Of a stretch of DNA of 40,593 nucleotides, positions 29,065 to 37,842 are shown piece after piece (within the stretch, counting starts at the first letter, position 1; each line of letters begins with the position of its first letter). Source of the DNA: Bacillota bacterium (lineage in GTDB: Bacteria > Bacillota > JADQBR01); assembly GCA_016278515.1 (NCBI GenBank), contig JADQBR010000035.1, forward strand, positions 1 through 40,593, given 5' to 3'. The position numbers and the translations under genes are program-made. The notes below the pieces were generated by a model. It did not search any database. It saw nothing but the letters and a program-made list of their open reading frames with translations, and was not told the origin of the DNA.

Positions 29065-29946
29065 ATGAAAGTTTCGGTTATAGTAAATTCCAAAGCGGGC
29101 AAGGGACGCACCTATCAAAAGTGGCCCCAAATTGAAGAAGCACTTAATAAAACAGGCTGGGATATATTCCCGGTGTTTACCAATGCCAAAGGGCATGCTG
29201 GATTTTTAGCACAGCAGGCTGCACATGACAGAATGGACAAAATTATTGTAGTAGGCGGTGACGGTTCTCTAAATGAAGTGATTAACGGCTTAGGTAATAC
29301 TGATATCGAACTCGGTCTAATTCCAACAGGTACGGGAAATGATTTTGCGCGGTCTTTGGGTCTATCGATGGATCCCCTTCAAGCTGTAATACAATTGTTT
29401 AGTGGTCAAGTTCGTTATATAGATCTGGGGCAAGTCAATGAAAAGTATTTTATAAATGCATGTGGAATTGGAATAGATGCCGAGGTAGCGAGGCATGCAA
29501 ACAACAGCCCGACTTTTATGTCTGGGCATGGTGCATATTTATTCGGAATATTAAAGGTGCTCATAACTTTAAAACCTTTTCCTATTTCCTTAGACCTTGA
29601 TGGTAGAATAATAAATAAAGAAGTACTGTTGGTCGCTGTGGGAAACTCGCGTTATGTGGGCGGGGGAATAAAAATAAATCCTAGGGCAGAGTTGGATGAC
29701 GGACAATTAGACATATGTGTTGTTGAAAGTCTATCTCGCTTCCAGTTCGTTTCAAACTTTCCCAGCGTTTATCAAGGTAAGCACCTAAATCATCCAAAAG
29801 TAACAAGTTATAAAGCAAAGAATATTGGCATATACGGAAATATTAATATTGCTACTCACATTGACGGTGAACAAAATAAGCATTTACCTTTAAAATTTTC
29901 TGTGCTTTCCCAGGCAATACCCATAATTATGCCCGGGGATAACTAA
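29065..29946 (+). CDS. Diacylglycerol/lipid kinase family protein (YegS/DagK)
   Basis: A lipid kinase that transfers phosphate from ATP to diacylglycerol or a related lipid. The 293-residue protein has IVNSKAGKG at the N-terminus, the catalytic-domain motif GGDGSLNEVING (64-75), PTGTGNDFARSLG (87-99) and DDGQLDICVVE near the C-terminus. The start ATG lies 31 bases after the DUF4446 gene, so these genes probably form one transcript with the two after it. The substrate cannot be fixed from the sequence. Confidence 0.93.
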   Translation: MKVSVIVNSKAGKGRTYQKWPQIEEALNKTGWDIFPVFTNAKGHAGFLAQQAAHDRMDKIIVVGGDGSLNEVINGLGNTDIELGLIPTGTGNDFARSLGLSMDPLQAVIQLFSGQVRYIDLGQVNEKYFINACGIGIDAEVARHANNSPTFMSGHGAYLFGILKVLITLKPFPISLDLDGRIINKEVLLVAVGNSRYVGGGIKINPRAELDDGQLDICVVESLSRFQFVSNFPSVYQGKHLNHPKVTSYKAKNIGIYGNINIATHIDGEQNKHLPLKFSVLSQAIPIIMPGDN

Positions 29947-29989
29947 TTACTTTTTGGGTATCCTATCAAAAAAATCAGGAGGATATCTC

Positions 29990-30247
29990 ATGCGAAAGAT
30001 AGCAGTACAGAAAGGTTTGGAGAATATTGAACAAGAACTAAGAGCTAGAGGATTTGTGACGGTCACGGGTCAGGGTGACGACACAACAAACGCAATTGTC
30101 TACAGCGGTGTCAGTTGTGATTGGGAAGGGATTCCAAATATAACTAATGACTGGGGCGGGGATGAAATACATCCATTAGTAATTAATGCTGTTGGTATGT
30201 CCCCTAAGGAGGCTGCAGATTTAATTAGTTCTCGCTTGCCCCAATAA
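29990..30247 (+). CDS. YkuS-like small protein (UPF0180 family)
   Basis: An 85-residue soluble protein that resembles B. subtilis YkuS: it starts RKIAVQKGLENIEQELRARG and ends with ITNDWGGDEIHPLVINAVG plus a final helix. No biochemical function is established for the family. ATG at 29990 has AGGAGG 7 bases upstream; a longer frame starts 36 bases earlier without support. Confidence 0.75.
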   Translation: MRKIAVQKGLENIEQELRARGFVTVTGQGDDTTNAIVYSGVSCDWEGIPNITNDWGGDEIHPLVINAVGMSPKEAADLISSRLPQ

Positions 30248-30272
30248 TATTTACGTTTTAGGCGGTGTTACT

Positions 30273-30935
30273 TTGTTAACTTTTGAAGAAGTGAAAGCAA
30301 GTGCCGAAGTAAAGGCATATATTGATAAAGCCCATCAATATCTCGGTACTATGGGAGCTATTGAACATAGTTGGAGACATATTGATCGGGTGGCTATAAA
30401 TAGTCGTCGATTACTGATAGCACTAAATTATTCCCCCCATGAAGCAGAATTAGCCGCTATTGCCGGCTATTTGCATGATATGGGTAATGTAGTTAATAGA
30501 TATAATCACGGGCGCAATGGGGCATTAATAGTTAAACAAATTCTACAAAGGCTTAATATGCCGCTAGAAGATTTGTCGACTGTCTTAGCAGCAATCGGCA
30601 ATCATGAGGAAAAAACAGGTACGGCGGTAACTTCAGTATCCGCTGCGGTGATTATTGCAGATAAGGTTGATGTACATTCCTCTCGAGTTAGGAAAAAGGA
30701 TATAGCCAGTTTTACCACTAGGGATAGGGTAAACTATGCTGCAACCAAATCTGATTTGGAAATAGATACAGACCCAAATAAGATTATTAGATTGAGATTA
30801 GAGATCGATCCGGCTATTTGTTCGGTCATGGAGTATTTCGAAATTTTCCTCACCAAAATGCTCATGTGCCGGCGAGCAGCAGAAAGATTGGGTTGTAAGT
30901 TTGAATTAGTCATCAATGGCGCTAAGCTGTTATAA
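30273..30935 (+). CDS. HD-domain metal-dependent phosphohydrolase
   Basis: The HD fold is indicated by His32, His68-Asp69 (YLHDMGN), His111 (IGNHEE) and Asp130 (IIADKVDVHSS), which would bind metal ions. The rest of the 220-residue protein is helical, with a hydrolase-like C-terminal region of unknown role. HD proteins of this size act on nucleotides or related phosphates, but the substrate is not evident. TTG at 30273 follows TAGGCGGTG. A hairpin lies just downstream. Confidence 0.82.
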   Translation: MLTFEEVKASAEVKAYIDKAHQYLGTMGAIEHSWRHIDRVAINSRRLLIALNYSPHEAELAAIAGYLHDMGNVVNRYNHGRNGALIVKQILQRLNMPLEDLSTVLAAIGNHEEKTGTAVTSVSAAVIIADKVDVHSSRVRKKDIASFTTRDRVNYAATKSDLEIDTDPNKIIRLRLEIDPAICSVMEYFEIFLTKMLMCRRAAERLGCKFELVINGAKLL

Positions 30936-30952
30936 AAAAATACCTAGTAAAA

Positions 30953-30986
30953 AAGCAGTGGCTATTGATAAAACCACTGTTTCTTT
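30953..30986 (+). terminator. Hairpin after the HD gene
   Basis: CAGTGG/CCACTG arms enclose a 12-base loop and end in TTTCTTT. A-rich sequence precedes the stem, so it could act in both directions between this gene and the convergent yyaC. Confidence 0.65.
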
Positions 30987-31061
30987 ATGCCTGTCAAAAG
31001 CTGATTTTAGGTCTAGCCCATATAGTTCTAGTGATGATCTATATACCGCTTAGCTTCTAAA

Positions 31062-31685
31062 TTACTGAATGGAATAAGATTGAGTATTTCTTTTGGCCTT
31101 GCGCACTCCAAGGAGAATGCTGTTGGCAATTTGATTAGAAAGTTTTACTACTACATTAAGACGAGTGTTTTGAAGAACCAAATACTCCATATAGCCGCCA
31201 ACGTTGACAATTCCAGTGAAATGTATATCACCAATTGCTGGTAGATTTTTGTTAACCCCTGCACCGGGGCGGACCGAACCAGGAGATAACGTAATACAAC
31301 CCACACTTTCATTCCTCCCCAAACAAGCGTCTATGGCGATGACTAAGGGATCGTTATGCGCATTCTGAATAAACTTTAGCTTTTCAGTCATATTACTGGC
31401 ATGAACTGGGTCATCCAATGTGCCGTAAATAATTAGTCCTGGCATTGAGAACTCTTGCAGCCTAGTGCCGGTTAGCGGTCCCAAACTATCTCCGGTTGAT
31501 CGGTCGGTACCAATTGCCACCACAATTAACGGTCTTCTATTATCTGGATTTAATTGATTAAGATATTCTCCCAACAAATTGCTTAGCTTATGAACGGCCA
31601 GAGGATCTTGATGGTCTAATTTTAATTTTGGTGGGAGAACTTTTTGTGGAGATTTCAAACGGGAAAATAGCGAAAAATTGTTCAT
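31062..31685 (-). CDS. yyaC: Spore protease-like protein YyaC (DUF1256)
   Basis: YyaC is a GPR-protease-like protein conserved in spore formers and found near the origin in Bacillus too. The 207-residue product has VVAIGTDRSTGDSLGPLTGT, IAIDACLGR, LSPGSVRPGAGVNKNLP and GDIHFTGIVNVGGYMEYLVL, all typical of the family. ATG at 31685 has AGGTGA 5 bases upstream; the GTG nine bases earlier overlaps that site. It is a sporulation marker for this genome. It runs against the presumed replication direction. Confidence 0.93.
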   Translation of the reverse strand: MNNFSLFSRLKSPQKVLPPKLKLDHQDPLAVHKLSNLLGEYLNQLNPDNRRPLIVVAIGTDRSTGDSLGPLTGTRLQEFSMPGLIIYGTLDDPVHASNMTEKLKFIQNAHNDPLVIAIDACLGRNESVGCITLSPGSVRPGAGVNKNLPAIGDIHFTGIVNVGGYMEYLVLQNTRLNVVVKLSNQIANSILLGVRKAKRNTQSYSIQ

Positions 31686-31833
31686 GAGCGTCACCTGTAT
31701 TCGTATTGTTGCCTTGAGTATATGTTAAAAGCAAGGATTTTATTCAGGAGTTAAAGCATCTTCTTAAAAGAATAATAAAACAGGTAAAACCCTCAGCCTT
31801 GATGCATAAACATTAGCAGAAGGGGGAAGACCT

Positions 31834-32880
31834 GTGAGGCGGAGGTATGGAGTAATACAAGTGGCAGCAACATACATGGGGGCGGTAATTGGAGCTGGGT
31901 TTGCATCGGGGCAAGAGTTGGTGCAATTTTTTTTGAAATTTAGGGAAAAAGGATACTGGGGCCTGCTAATTGCTGGATTATTGTTTGCACTGCTTGGTGC
32001 ATTATCGATATGGGTAGTGAATAAAAAGGATGTTACTTCGTATACACAGCTAATGTTTAGCATCCTGGGCAAGAGAATAGGAAGAATAATGGAGTTATGG
32101 TTAACAGTCTTCCTGTTTGCGGGTTTATGTATTATGTTAGCAGGGAGTGTCGCCGTATTTGTGGAACATTTATCCGCCCCTTTCTGGTTGGGTGTATTAG
32201 TTACAACTGCATGTCTACTTATTGCTCTAATTTCCGGCAGTAGGGGTGTCTTAATTTTTAATTCATGCCTAATGCCTGTACTTATTTTTGTTTCAATTTT
32301 GGTTTCCATAATGGCAATAGGAGGAGAGACATTACTAACGAACGAAGCGCTGCAGCAGGTGCCTGATCCAAAAGGAATGGTGGGAGGAAACTGGCTGGTG
32401 GCAACGTTTTTATATGTATCTTATAATATGGTTACAGGTGCCGTTGTTTTAACTTCGCTTAGCAGGGAAACCCGTGAGAGCATATTTGGAGGGATAATAG
32501 GCGGGTTATTGTTAGGGGTGTTAGGTTTTTCAATTACTTTAGCCATGGATCACTACTACCCCCAGGTTTTAGCCTATGAAATCCCGATGCTATTTATAAG
32601 TCGTCATTTGCATCCCATACTAGAATTCTTTTACACATTGATATTATGGTTTGCCATGCTGACTACGGCCTTAGCAAATGCTTTCGGGCTTGCACGTAGA
32701 TTTTCGGGTATAGCCAGTTATAATGTTGCAGCGGTAGTTGTTATTTTGCTGGCGGTACCTTTTTCCCGGATGGGTTTTGCCCAATTGGTGAGCAATCTAT
32801 ACCCAATATTTGGCTACATGGGCTTTATTATTATAATTGGGATCATAAGAACAGTGTATAAAGAACTAAATAAAGGATGA
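31834..32880 (+). CDS. YkvI-family integral membrane protein
   Basis: The 348-residue protein has about ten hydrophobic segments and resembles the YkvI family, distant relatives of LeuT-fold amino-acid transporters. The first helix has the unwound-type motif GAVIGAGFASGQELVQFF, a likely substrate and sodium region. The start is GTG at 31834 after AAGGGGGAA. It is transcribed away from yyaC. The long minus-strand frame in the same place is a shadow. The substrate is unknown. Confidence 0.86.
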   Translation: MRRRYGVIQVAATYMGAVIGAGFASGQELVQFFLKFREKGYWGLLIAGLLFALLGALSIWVVNKKDVTSYTQLMFSILGKRIGRIMELWLTVFLFAGLCIMLAGSVAVFVEHLSAPFWLGVLVTTACLLIALISGSRGVLIFNSCLMPVLIFVSILVSIMAIGGETLLTNEALQQVPDPKGMVGGNWLVATFLYVSYNMVTGAVVLTSLSRETRESIFGGIIGGLLLGVLGFSITLAMDHYYPQVLAYEIPMLFISRHLHPILEFFYTLILWFAMLTTALANAFGLARRFSGIASYNVAAVVVILLAVPFSRMGFAQLVSNLYPIFGYMGFIIIIGIIRTVYKELNKG

Positions 32881-33005
32881 ACGCAAGACATATAAAGTAT
32901 TTAATTATTTTACAAGTCCGATCTTGGGAGGATTCTGTTACAAATCAGTCGAATAATACACAATACTGACATAACAAACTAGGCTGCGGGGAGGATGATT
33001 GGTAT

Positions 33006-33974
33006 ATGAGAAAAAGGGTTCCTATCCTTTTAATCATTTTAATAATAGTAACGGTTTTTGTAGGCGGGTGTTTTAGTAAAGAAAACGAACCTGCAAACAA
33101 GACAGAACAGGGTAAAAACTTGCCACAGAGTTCAACTGTTCCAAATGAGCAAATAGAAGGACAGACTCGCCCATATGTCACGGTATACTACTTAGATGTG
33201 GGAGGGCAGTACTTATTACCGATAAACATACCAATTGGATCTACCGATAAAGCAGCAGGGGTTGCAGTGGCAAAACTATTAGCTGGGCCGAAGTCAGAGC
33301 AGGTCAGACCAGTTATGCTGCAAGGAACTAAACTTAGAGATTTGTATCTTAAGGACCATACTGCATATGTAAGCTTAACCAGTGAGTTTCTTAATATGAA
33401 TTCTCCAGAGGAAGCTCAAACAGCTGTTAAGGCTATGGTCTTAACCTTAACGGAATTTCCTGTCGTAGAAATGGTTCAGATTCTTGTAGATGGACAAGTA
33501 GTGACAGATATTCAAGGTATAAATCTAGAAGATGCCTTGCCTAGGCCAAAGACAATAAATGGGCCAATTTATGACGACTCTGTCATAGCTTACTTTGGTG
33601 ATGTTAATGCTAACTTTCTAATTCCTTACGCTGTACCCGTACAGAATGCTGATGAGGTAAAATCAGCGCTTCAAGCACTATTGGAGGGTCCGCCAACAGA
33701 TGATTTGACTAGAACAATCTGGCCAGGGACCAAATTGTTAAAAGTAGAGATTGTGGACGATATTGCAATAATTGACTTTAGTCGCGAAGTGGTTGGCTAT
33801 GGTGGCGGGTCAGCAGCCGAAAATCTGCTGGTCAATTCCCTAGCGGCTACAATGAACCAGTTTGAGGATGTCAAACAAATACAATTATTAATTGAAGGCA
33901 AAAAGATAGGTGCGTTACCCGAAGGCACAGATGTTTCAAAACCATTTAAGTTAGAATATAATATGGCACTTTAA
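33006..33974 (+). CDS. Lipoprotein with two GerMN domains
   Basis: The 322-residue product has an N-terminal signal with a lipobox ending VGGC (Cys about residue 22), so it should be an exported lipoprotein. Two tandem GerMN domains follow. The first runs from about residue 60 (VTVYYLD to DALPRP). The second runs from about 190 (VIAYFGDVNANFLIPYAVPV to about 300). Each has the LLxGP repeat element (LLAGPKS, LLEGPPT). GerM proteins act in spore and cell-wall processes. ATG at 33006 has GGGGAGG upstream. Confidence 0.9.
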   Translation: MRKRVPILLIILIIVTVFVGGCFSKENEPANKTEQGKNLPQSSTVPNEQIEGQTRPYVTVYYLDVGGQYLLPINIPIGSTDKAAGVAVAKLLAGPKSEQVRPVMLQGTKLRDLYLKDHTAYVSLTSEFLNMNSPEEAQTAVKAMVLTLTEFPVVEMVQILVDGQVVTDIQGINLEDALPRPKTINGPIYDDSVIAYFGDVNANFLIPYAVPVQNADEVKSALQALLEGPPTDDLTRTIWPGTKLLKVEIVDDIAIIDFSREVVGYGGGSAAENLLVNSLAATMNQFEDVKQIQLLIEGKKIGALPEGTDVSKPFKLEYNMAL

Positions 33975-34080
33975 TCAAGTATCTGTTCGAGACCAGGTAT
34001 AACAGAAAGCACTTTTCTGGTAACAACCGGCGGCTTAGAGAAACTAACAAATTCCTCAGATGAACTTTGTATTATTTGAG

Positions 34081-34102
34081 AGGCCTGTCTGGGCCTTTTT
34101 TT
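34081..34102 (+). terminator. Terminator in the GerMN-selA gap
   Basis: AGGCC/GGCCT arms with a 6-base loop are followed by seven T's. It lies about 105 bases after the GerMN gene. Together with the promoter at 34200-34228 it explains most of the 33975-34305 gap, and I see no other gene there. Confidence 0.8.
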
Positions 34103-34199
34103 GCTATTAGAAACTTTCTTTCAAGCTTACATCAGATATACTAGTAGATCTCTAGGTCAGTCTTTATTGATCTGCAGCAGGCATTGAGAGGCATAATAT

Positions 34200-34228
34200 T
34201 TGTATAAGCAGTATATACCTGGTATATT
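34200..34228 (+). promoter_or_regulatory. Putative selA-selB promoter
   Basis: TTGTAT (34200-34205) and TATATT (34223-34228) are separated by 17 bases and end 77 bases before the selA start. The leader between them and selA shows no recognised regulatory RNA. Confidence 0.65.
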
Positions 34229-34305
34229 ATAGGTAAGAATTGCTTAGAGTTAAAAAAGGCGTTTTGAATCTAACGGTCCTTTGAAAGATTAAAGAGGTGC
34301 AGCAA

Positions 34306-35694
34306 ATGAAAAAGAAACAGGAACTGTTAAGCCAGCTTCCCTCGGTCAACGAGTTATTACAACAGTCGACTATTGAAAAAGAGACAAATGGACTTCCACG
34401 GAGACTTGTCATAGAGGCAATTCGGGAAGTATTGGACCAGATACGAGGAGAGATTTTGGCGACTGATATTTTGCCGGAGAGTGCTGCTTTGGAACAAAGG
34501 GTGCTAGCACGGATTAAAGATAAAAATAAACCAAACCTATCTAGGGTTATTAATGGTACTGGTGTAGTGTTACATACTAACTTAGGTAGAGCTGTTCTAT
34601 CGAAAGCAGCCGTAGATGCTGTTACGCGAGTGGCCCAAGGCTACAGTAACTTGGAGTATGACTTAATGGAAGGTGAACGGGGTTCGCGGTACAGTCATAT
34701 AGAAGAGATTATCTGCGGAATAACAGGAGCACCTGCTGCAATGGTGGTAAACAATAATGCTGCTGCCGTTTTACTGGTATTGTCAACAGTGGCAAAAGAT
34801 AAAGAAGCCATTGTATCACGTGGTGAACTAGTAGAGATTGGCGGTTCTTTTAGAGTGCCGGAAGTAATGAGTCAAAGCGGTACTATACTGAAGGAAGTGG
34901 GAGCAACGAATAAAACCTACATAAAGGATTATGAAAGTGCCATTAATGAGAATACAGGGGTATTATTAAAAGTACATACTAGTAATTATCGGGTAGTAGG
35001 ATTTACTCATGAACCTTCTAGGGATGAATTAGTAACCCTCGGTAAAAAATATCAGCTACCCGTAATTGAGGATCTGGGAAGCGGCAGTATTATCTCATTA
35101 GAAAAAATTGGCCTCAATGGTGAGCCTACTGTTGCACAGTGTCTGAAGGAAGGAATAGATGTGGTTACCTTTAGTGGAGATAAGCTTTTAGGTGGGCCCC
35201 AGGCTGGAATTATTGTTGGAAACAAAGATTTATTAGAAAGAATTAAAAGACATCCTTTAGCGAGGGCCATTAGAGTGGATAAAATGACCGTGGCCGCATT
35301 AGAAGCCACACTAAGAGCCTATATGGATTTAGAAGGTGCTTGGGGAGAGATCCCAACTTTAAAAATGTTAAAAGAATCTGCAGACGATATTAAACTGCGA
35401 GCAGAAAGTTTAAGAATGCTGCTAGTTCAAGGAAAACAGTTGGAGATTAATATAGTAAAGGGGAAGTCAAAACCGGGCGGAGGGTCATTGCCAACTACAG
35501 AGTTGGATACATGGTTAGTGGTGATAGAGTGCCATTCAATGTCAGCTGCAGAAATGGCGGACCGATTACGCCAATGCGACCCGCCTGTAATCATACGTAT
35601 TCAAGATGACAAGGTAATGATTGACCCAAGAACTCTTCAAGCTGGGGAAGAGAAAATAATTGCTAAAGCAATGGATGAAGTGTTAGTGGGGTGA
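34306..35694 (+). CDS. selA: L-seryl-tRNA(Sec) selenium transferase
   Basis: SelA is a PLP enzyme that converts seryl-tRNA(Sec) to selenocysteyl-tRNA(Sec) using selenophosphate. The 462-residue protein has an N-terminal helical domain (LLSQLPSVNELLQQ), RVINGTGVVLHTNLGRAVLS, and PLP Lys293 in VTFSGDKLLGGPQAG. ATG at 34306 has AGAGGTG 6 bases upstream; the GTG nine bases earlier is part of that site. It is followed by selB after 4 bases and by tRNA-Sec, a complete decoding set except for selD. Confidence 0.97.
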   Translation: MKKKQELLSQLPSVNELLQQSTIEKETNGLPRRLVIEAIREVLDQIRGEILATDILPESAALEQRVLARIKDKNKPNLSRVINGTGVVLHTNLGRAVLSKAAVDAVTRVAQGYSNLEYDLMEGERGSRYSHIEEIICGITGAPAAMVVNNNAAAVLLVLSTVAKDKEAIVSRGELVEIGGSFRVPEVMSQSGTILKEVGATNKTYIKDYESAINENTGVLLKVHTSNYRVVGFTHEPSRDELVTLGKKYQLPVIEDLGSGSIISLEKIGLNGEPTVAQCLKEGIDVVTFSGDKLLGGPQAGIIVGNKDLLERIKRHPLARAIRVDKMTVAALEATLRAYMDLEGAWGEIPTLKMLKESADDIKLRAESLRMLLVQGKQLEINIVKGKSKPGGGSLPTTELDTWLVVIECHSMSAAEMADRLRQCDPPVIIRIQDDKVMIDPRTLQAGEEKIIAKAMDEVLVG

Positions 35695-35698
35695 CTAA

Positions 35699-37603
35699 AT
35701 GAATTACGTTATTGTTGGAACAGCTGGCCACATTGATCATGGCAAGACTGTTTTAGTAGAAGCACTGACAGGTATTAAAACTGACAGGTTAAAAGAAGAG
35801 CAGGAACGCGGCATTTCTATTGAATTAGGATTTGCATCATTCAAAATGCCCGACGGAACGAAAGTAGGGGTTGTGGATGTACCAGGACACGAGCGTTTTA
35901 TTCGACAGATGCTGGCTGGTGTGGCAGGAATAGACTTGGTATTACTTATCATTGCTGGCGATGAAAGTGTTATGCCTCAAACAAGGGAACATCTGGATAT
36001 TATTGATTTATTGCAAATAAAAAACGGCATTATCGTAATTACAAAAACTGATTTGGTGGATGAAGACTGGCTGGAATTAGTTAAGGAAGAGGTTAAAGAA
36101 ACCGTAACTAAAACAGTTCTTTCCGATGCATCGATTATACCGGTATCAGCAAAAAGCGGACAGGGCATAGATGAACTTAAAGAAATGATGTACAAAAAAA
36201 TCACACAAACATCACCAAAAGAATCTAACGGCAGGATGCGATTACCTATTGATAGATTCTTTAGTGTTATGGGTTTTGGGACAGTCGTAACAGGTACGCT
36301 TTGGAACGGTGAATTGCGTGTTGGTGATCAGGTAGAAATAATGCCTGAAGGAATAATATCGAGGGTACGCAATATTCAGATTCACGGGGATAATGTGGAA
36401 GCTGCAGTTGCAGGACAACGGGTTGCCGTCAATCTGGCCAATATTGAGACCGAGCAGTTACATCGGGGACAGGTATTGGCGGAACCGGGTCTTTTAAAGC
36501 CTTCTTACCGAATGGATGTTCAGTTGAAACTGTTGGATAGACTGAATAAATCCCTGAAACAAAGAGCACGTATTAGACTACATCTGGGTACCAGTGAAAT
36601 TTTTGCAAGAGTGAACTTGTTTGATAGAGAAGAGCTTAAACCAGGCGACACATGTTTTTGCCAACTGATGTTGGAAGAAGCCTTAGTTGCTTCTAGATTA
36701 GACAGGTTTGTTATTCGCACATATTCCCCCATGTATACTATTGGGGGCGGGTTAATTATTGATCCGGTAGCGGATAAACATAAAAGGTATAAAAAAGAAA
36801 TTTTAGATGAATTAGCAACTAAACTTAAGGGGTCACCAGCAGAGCTGGTATTACAGCTGCTGCAGCTAAAAGGAACAACAGTCGACCATAAGACTATTGC
36901 CAATGAAATCTCTATTGATCCTGAGCAACTAAGGGCAGAATTAAACCAACTGGAGAAGGATAATCTTATTACCTCTGTTAGTTACGAAGGGGCTAATTAT
37001 GTTATCAGTACAAAGGTAGTAGAAAATTTGTCTAATAATATTACTGAGTTTCTCTCCAAATATCACGAAGAGTTTCCATTGCGTCTGGGAATGCCCAAAG
37101 AGGAATTGCGCAGTAGAATGTTTAGCAATTGGGAGGTTAAGCAATATAATGCATTAATTTCTTTGCTGAATGCTCGAAGACTGGTAAAAGTTTCTAATAA
37201 TGACCTGGCCAAAAGTGATTTTGAGATAGGCTTAACCCAAGAACAGCAGACTGCAGTTTCTGGGGTTGAAACCGCTTTAGAAAAAGAACTATTTTCGCCG
37301 CCAAGTTGGCAGGATATAGTTAAGGAGTTAGCCCTAAAAGAGGCACAAGCCCAAGAGATATTAAACTATATGATGCTGAAAGGAATGGTGGAAAAGATAA
37401 ATGATGAGCTGATCTTTTCTAGAACCGCTGTTCATAAAGCAAAGGAATTAGTAACAGGATTTGTGACAGAGCACAAATCTATTACTTTAGGTGAAGCAAG
37501 GGACCTCCTTGGGAGCAGTCGGAAGTATGTATTACCACTGCTTGAGTATTTTGACCAAACCAAATTCACAAAAAGAATCCAAGATAAGCGTATCCTTTAT
37601 TAA
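35699..37603 (+). CDS. selB: Selenocysteine-specific translation elongation factor SelB
   Basis: SelB is a GTPase that delivers Sec-tRNA to in-frame UGA codons that carry a SECIS hairpin. The 634-residue protein has an EF-Tu-like GTPase domain (GTAGHIDHGKT, residues 7-17; VDVPGHERFIRQML; ITKTDLVD), two beta-barrel domains, and C-terminal winged-helix repeats that bind SECIS RNA. ATG at 35699 follows GTGGGGTGA. It is coupled to selA and precedes the tRNA-Sec gene. Confidence 0.97.
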   Translation: MNYVIVGTAGHIDHGKTVLVEALTGIKTDRLKEEQERGISIELGFASFKMPDGTKVGVVDVPGHERFIRQMLAGVAGIDLVLLIIAGDESVMPQTREHLDIIDLLQIKNGIIVITKTDLVDEDWLELVKEEVKETVTKTVLSDASIIPVSAKSGQGIDELKEMMYKKITQTSPKESNGRMRLPIDRFFSVMGFGTVVTGTLWNGELRVGDQVEIMPEGIISRVRNIQIHGDNVEAAVAGQRVAVNLANIETEQLHRGQVLAEPGLLKPSYRMDVQLKLLDRLNKSLKQRARIRLHLGTSEIFARVNLFDREELKPGDTCFCQLMLEEALVASRLDRFVIRTYSPMYTIGGGLIIDPVADKHKRYKKEILDELATKLKGSPAELVLQLLQLKGTTVDHKTIANEISIDPEQLRAELNQLEKDNLITSVSYEGANYVISTKVVENLSNNITEFLSKYHEEFPLRLGMPKEELRSRMFSNWEVKQYNALISLLNARRLVKVSNNDLAKSDFEIGLTQEQQTAVSGVETALEKELFSPPSWQDIVKELALKEAQAQEILNYMMLKGMVEKINDELIFSRTAVHKAKELVTGFVTEHKSITLGEARDLLGSSRKYVLPLLEYFDQTKFTKRIQDKRILY

Positions 37604-37626
37604 CCGGAGTTACCAGCTATCGCCGC

Positions 37627-37654
37627 TTGAATTCGACACCAAGTATGATATAAT
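37627..37654 (+). promoter_or_regulatory. Putative tRNA-Sec promoter
   Basis: TTGAAT (37627-37632) and TATAAT (37649-37654) have a 16-base spacer, ending about 24 bases before the tRNA. CCGCTT and AAGCGG flank the promoter as an imperfect inverted repeat followed by TTTT. It could also be a long-loop terminator for selB. Confidence 0.55.
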
Positions 37655-37677
37655 ATTGAAGCGGTTTTAAAACCTAT

Positions 37678-37774
37678 GGGAGTGGATTCGTTCTGGTGTG
37701 CGGCCTGGACTTCAAATCCAGTGGGACGTAGCGATCCTGCGTTTGGTGAGTTCGATTCTCATGCACTCCCGCCA
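37678..37774 (+). tRNA. selC: tRNA-Sec (UCA)
   Basis: The 97-base gene has anticodon loop CTTCAAA with anticodon TCA (37712-37714), a long extra arm with a 6-bp stem ACGTAG/CTGCGT, T loop TTCGATT, and an encoded CCA end. Acceptor pairing GGGAGTG/CACTCCC covers seven pairs; the eighth position is G opposite G, weaker than the usual 8-bp stem. It follows selB and completes the local selenocysteine machinery. Confidence 0.95.
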
Positions 37775-37806
37775 AATATATCGTGATATAAATTTATAAT
37801 TGTGAC

Positions 37807-37842
37807 TGGAAGCATATCTTTATTGACAAGGATATGCTTCCA
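37807..37842 (+). terminator. Hairpin after tRNA-Sec
   Basis: A perfect 12-bp stem, TGGAAGCATATC/GATATGCTTCCA, with a 12-base loop is followed by ATTATTTAT. It is probably the tRNA-Sec terminator, although the T run is interrupted. Confidence 0.6.

Noticed and set aside
24291-30930. The 15-mer TGGCGCTAAGCTGTT occurs near 24291 and again near 30917
   Set aside because: One copy is inside the end of the HD gene, and a single shared 15-mer is close to chance expectation in a window of this size.
31795-31833. A weak third match to the leader element (GATGCA then ATTAGC) before the YkvI-type gene
   Set aside because: The long GGATATGCTTA block is missing and spacing differs, so it is not counted as another copy.
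31764-32309. A 181-codon minus-strand frame
   Set aside because: It lies fully opposite the YkvI-type membrane protein gene, has no ribosome site, and its composition is that of an antisense shadow.
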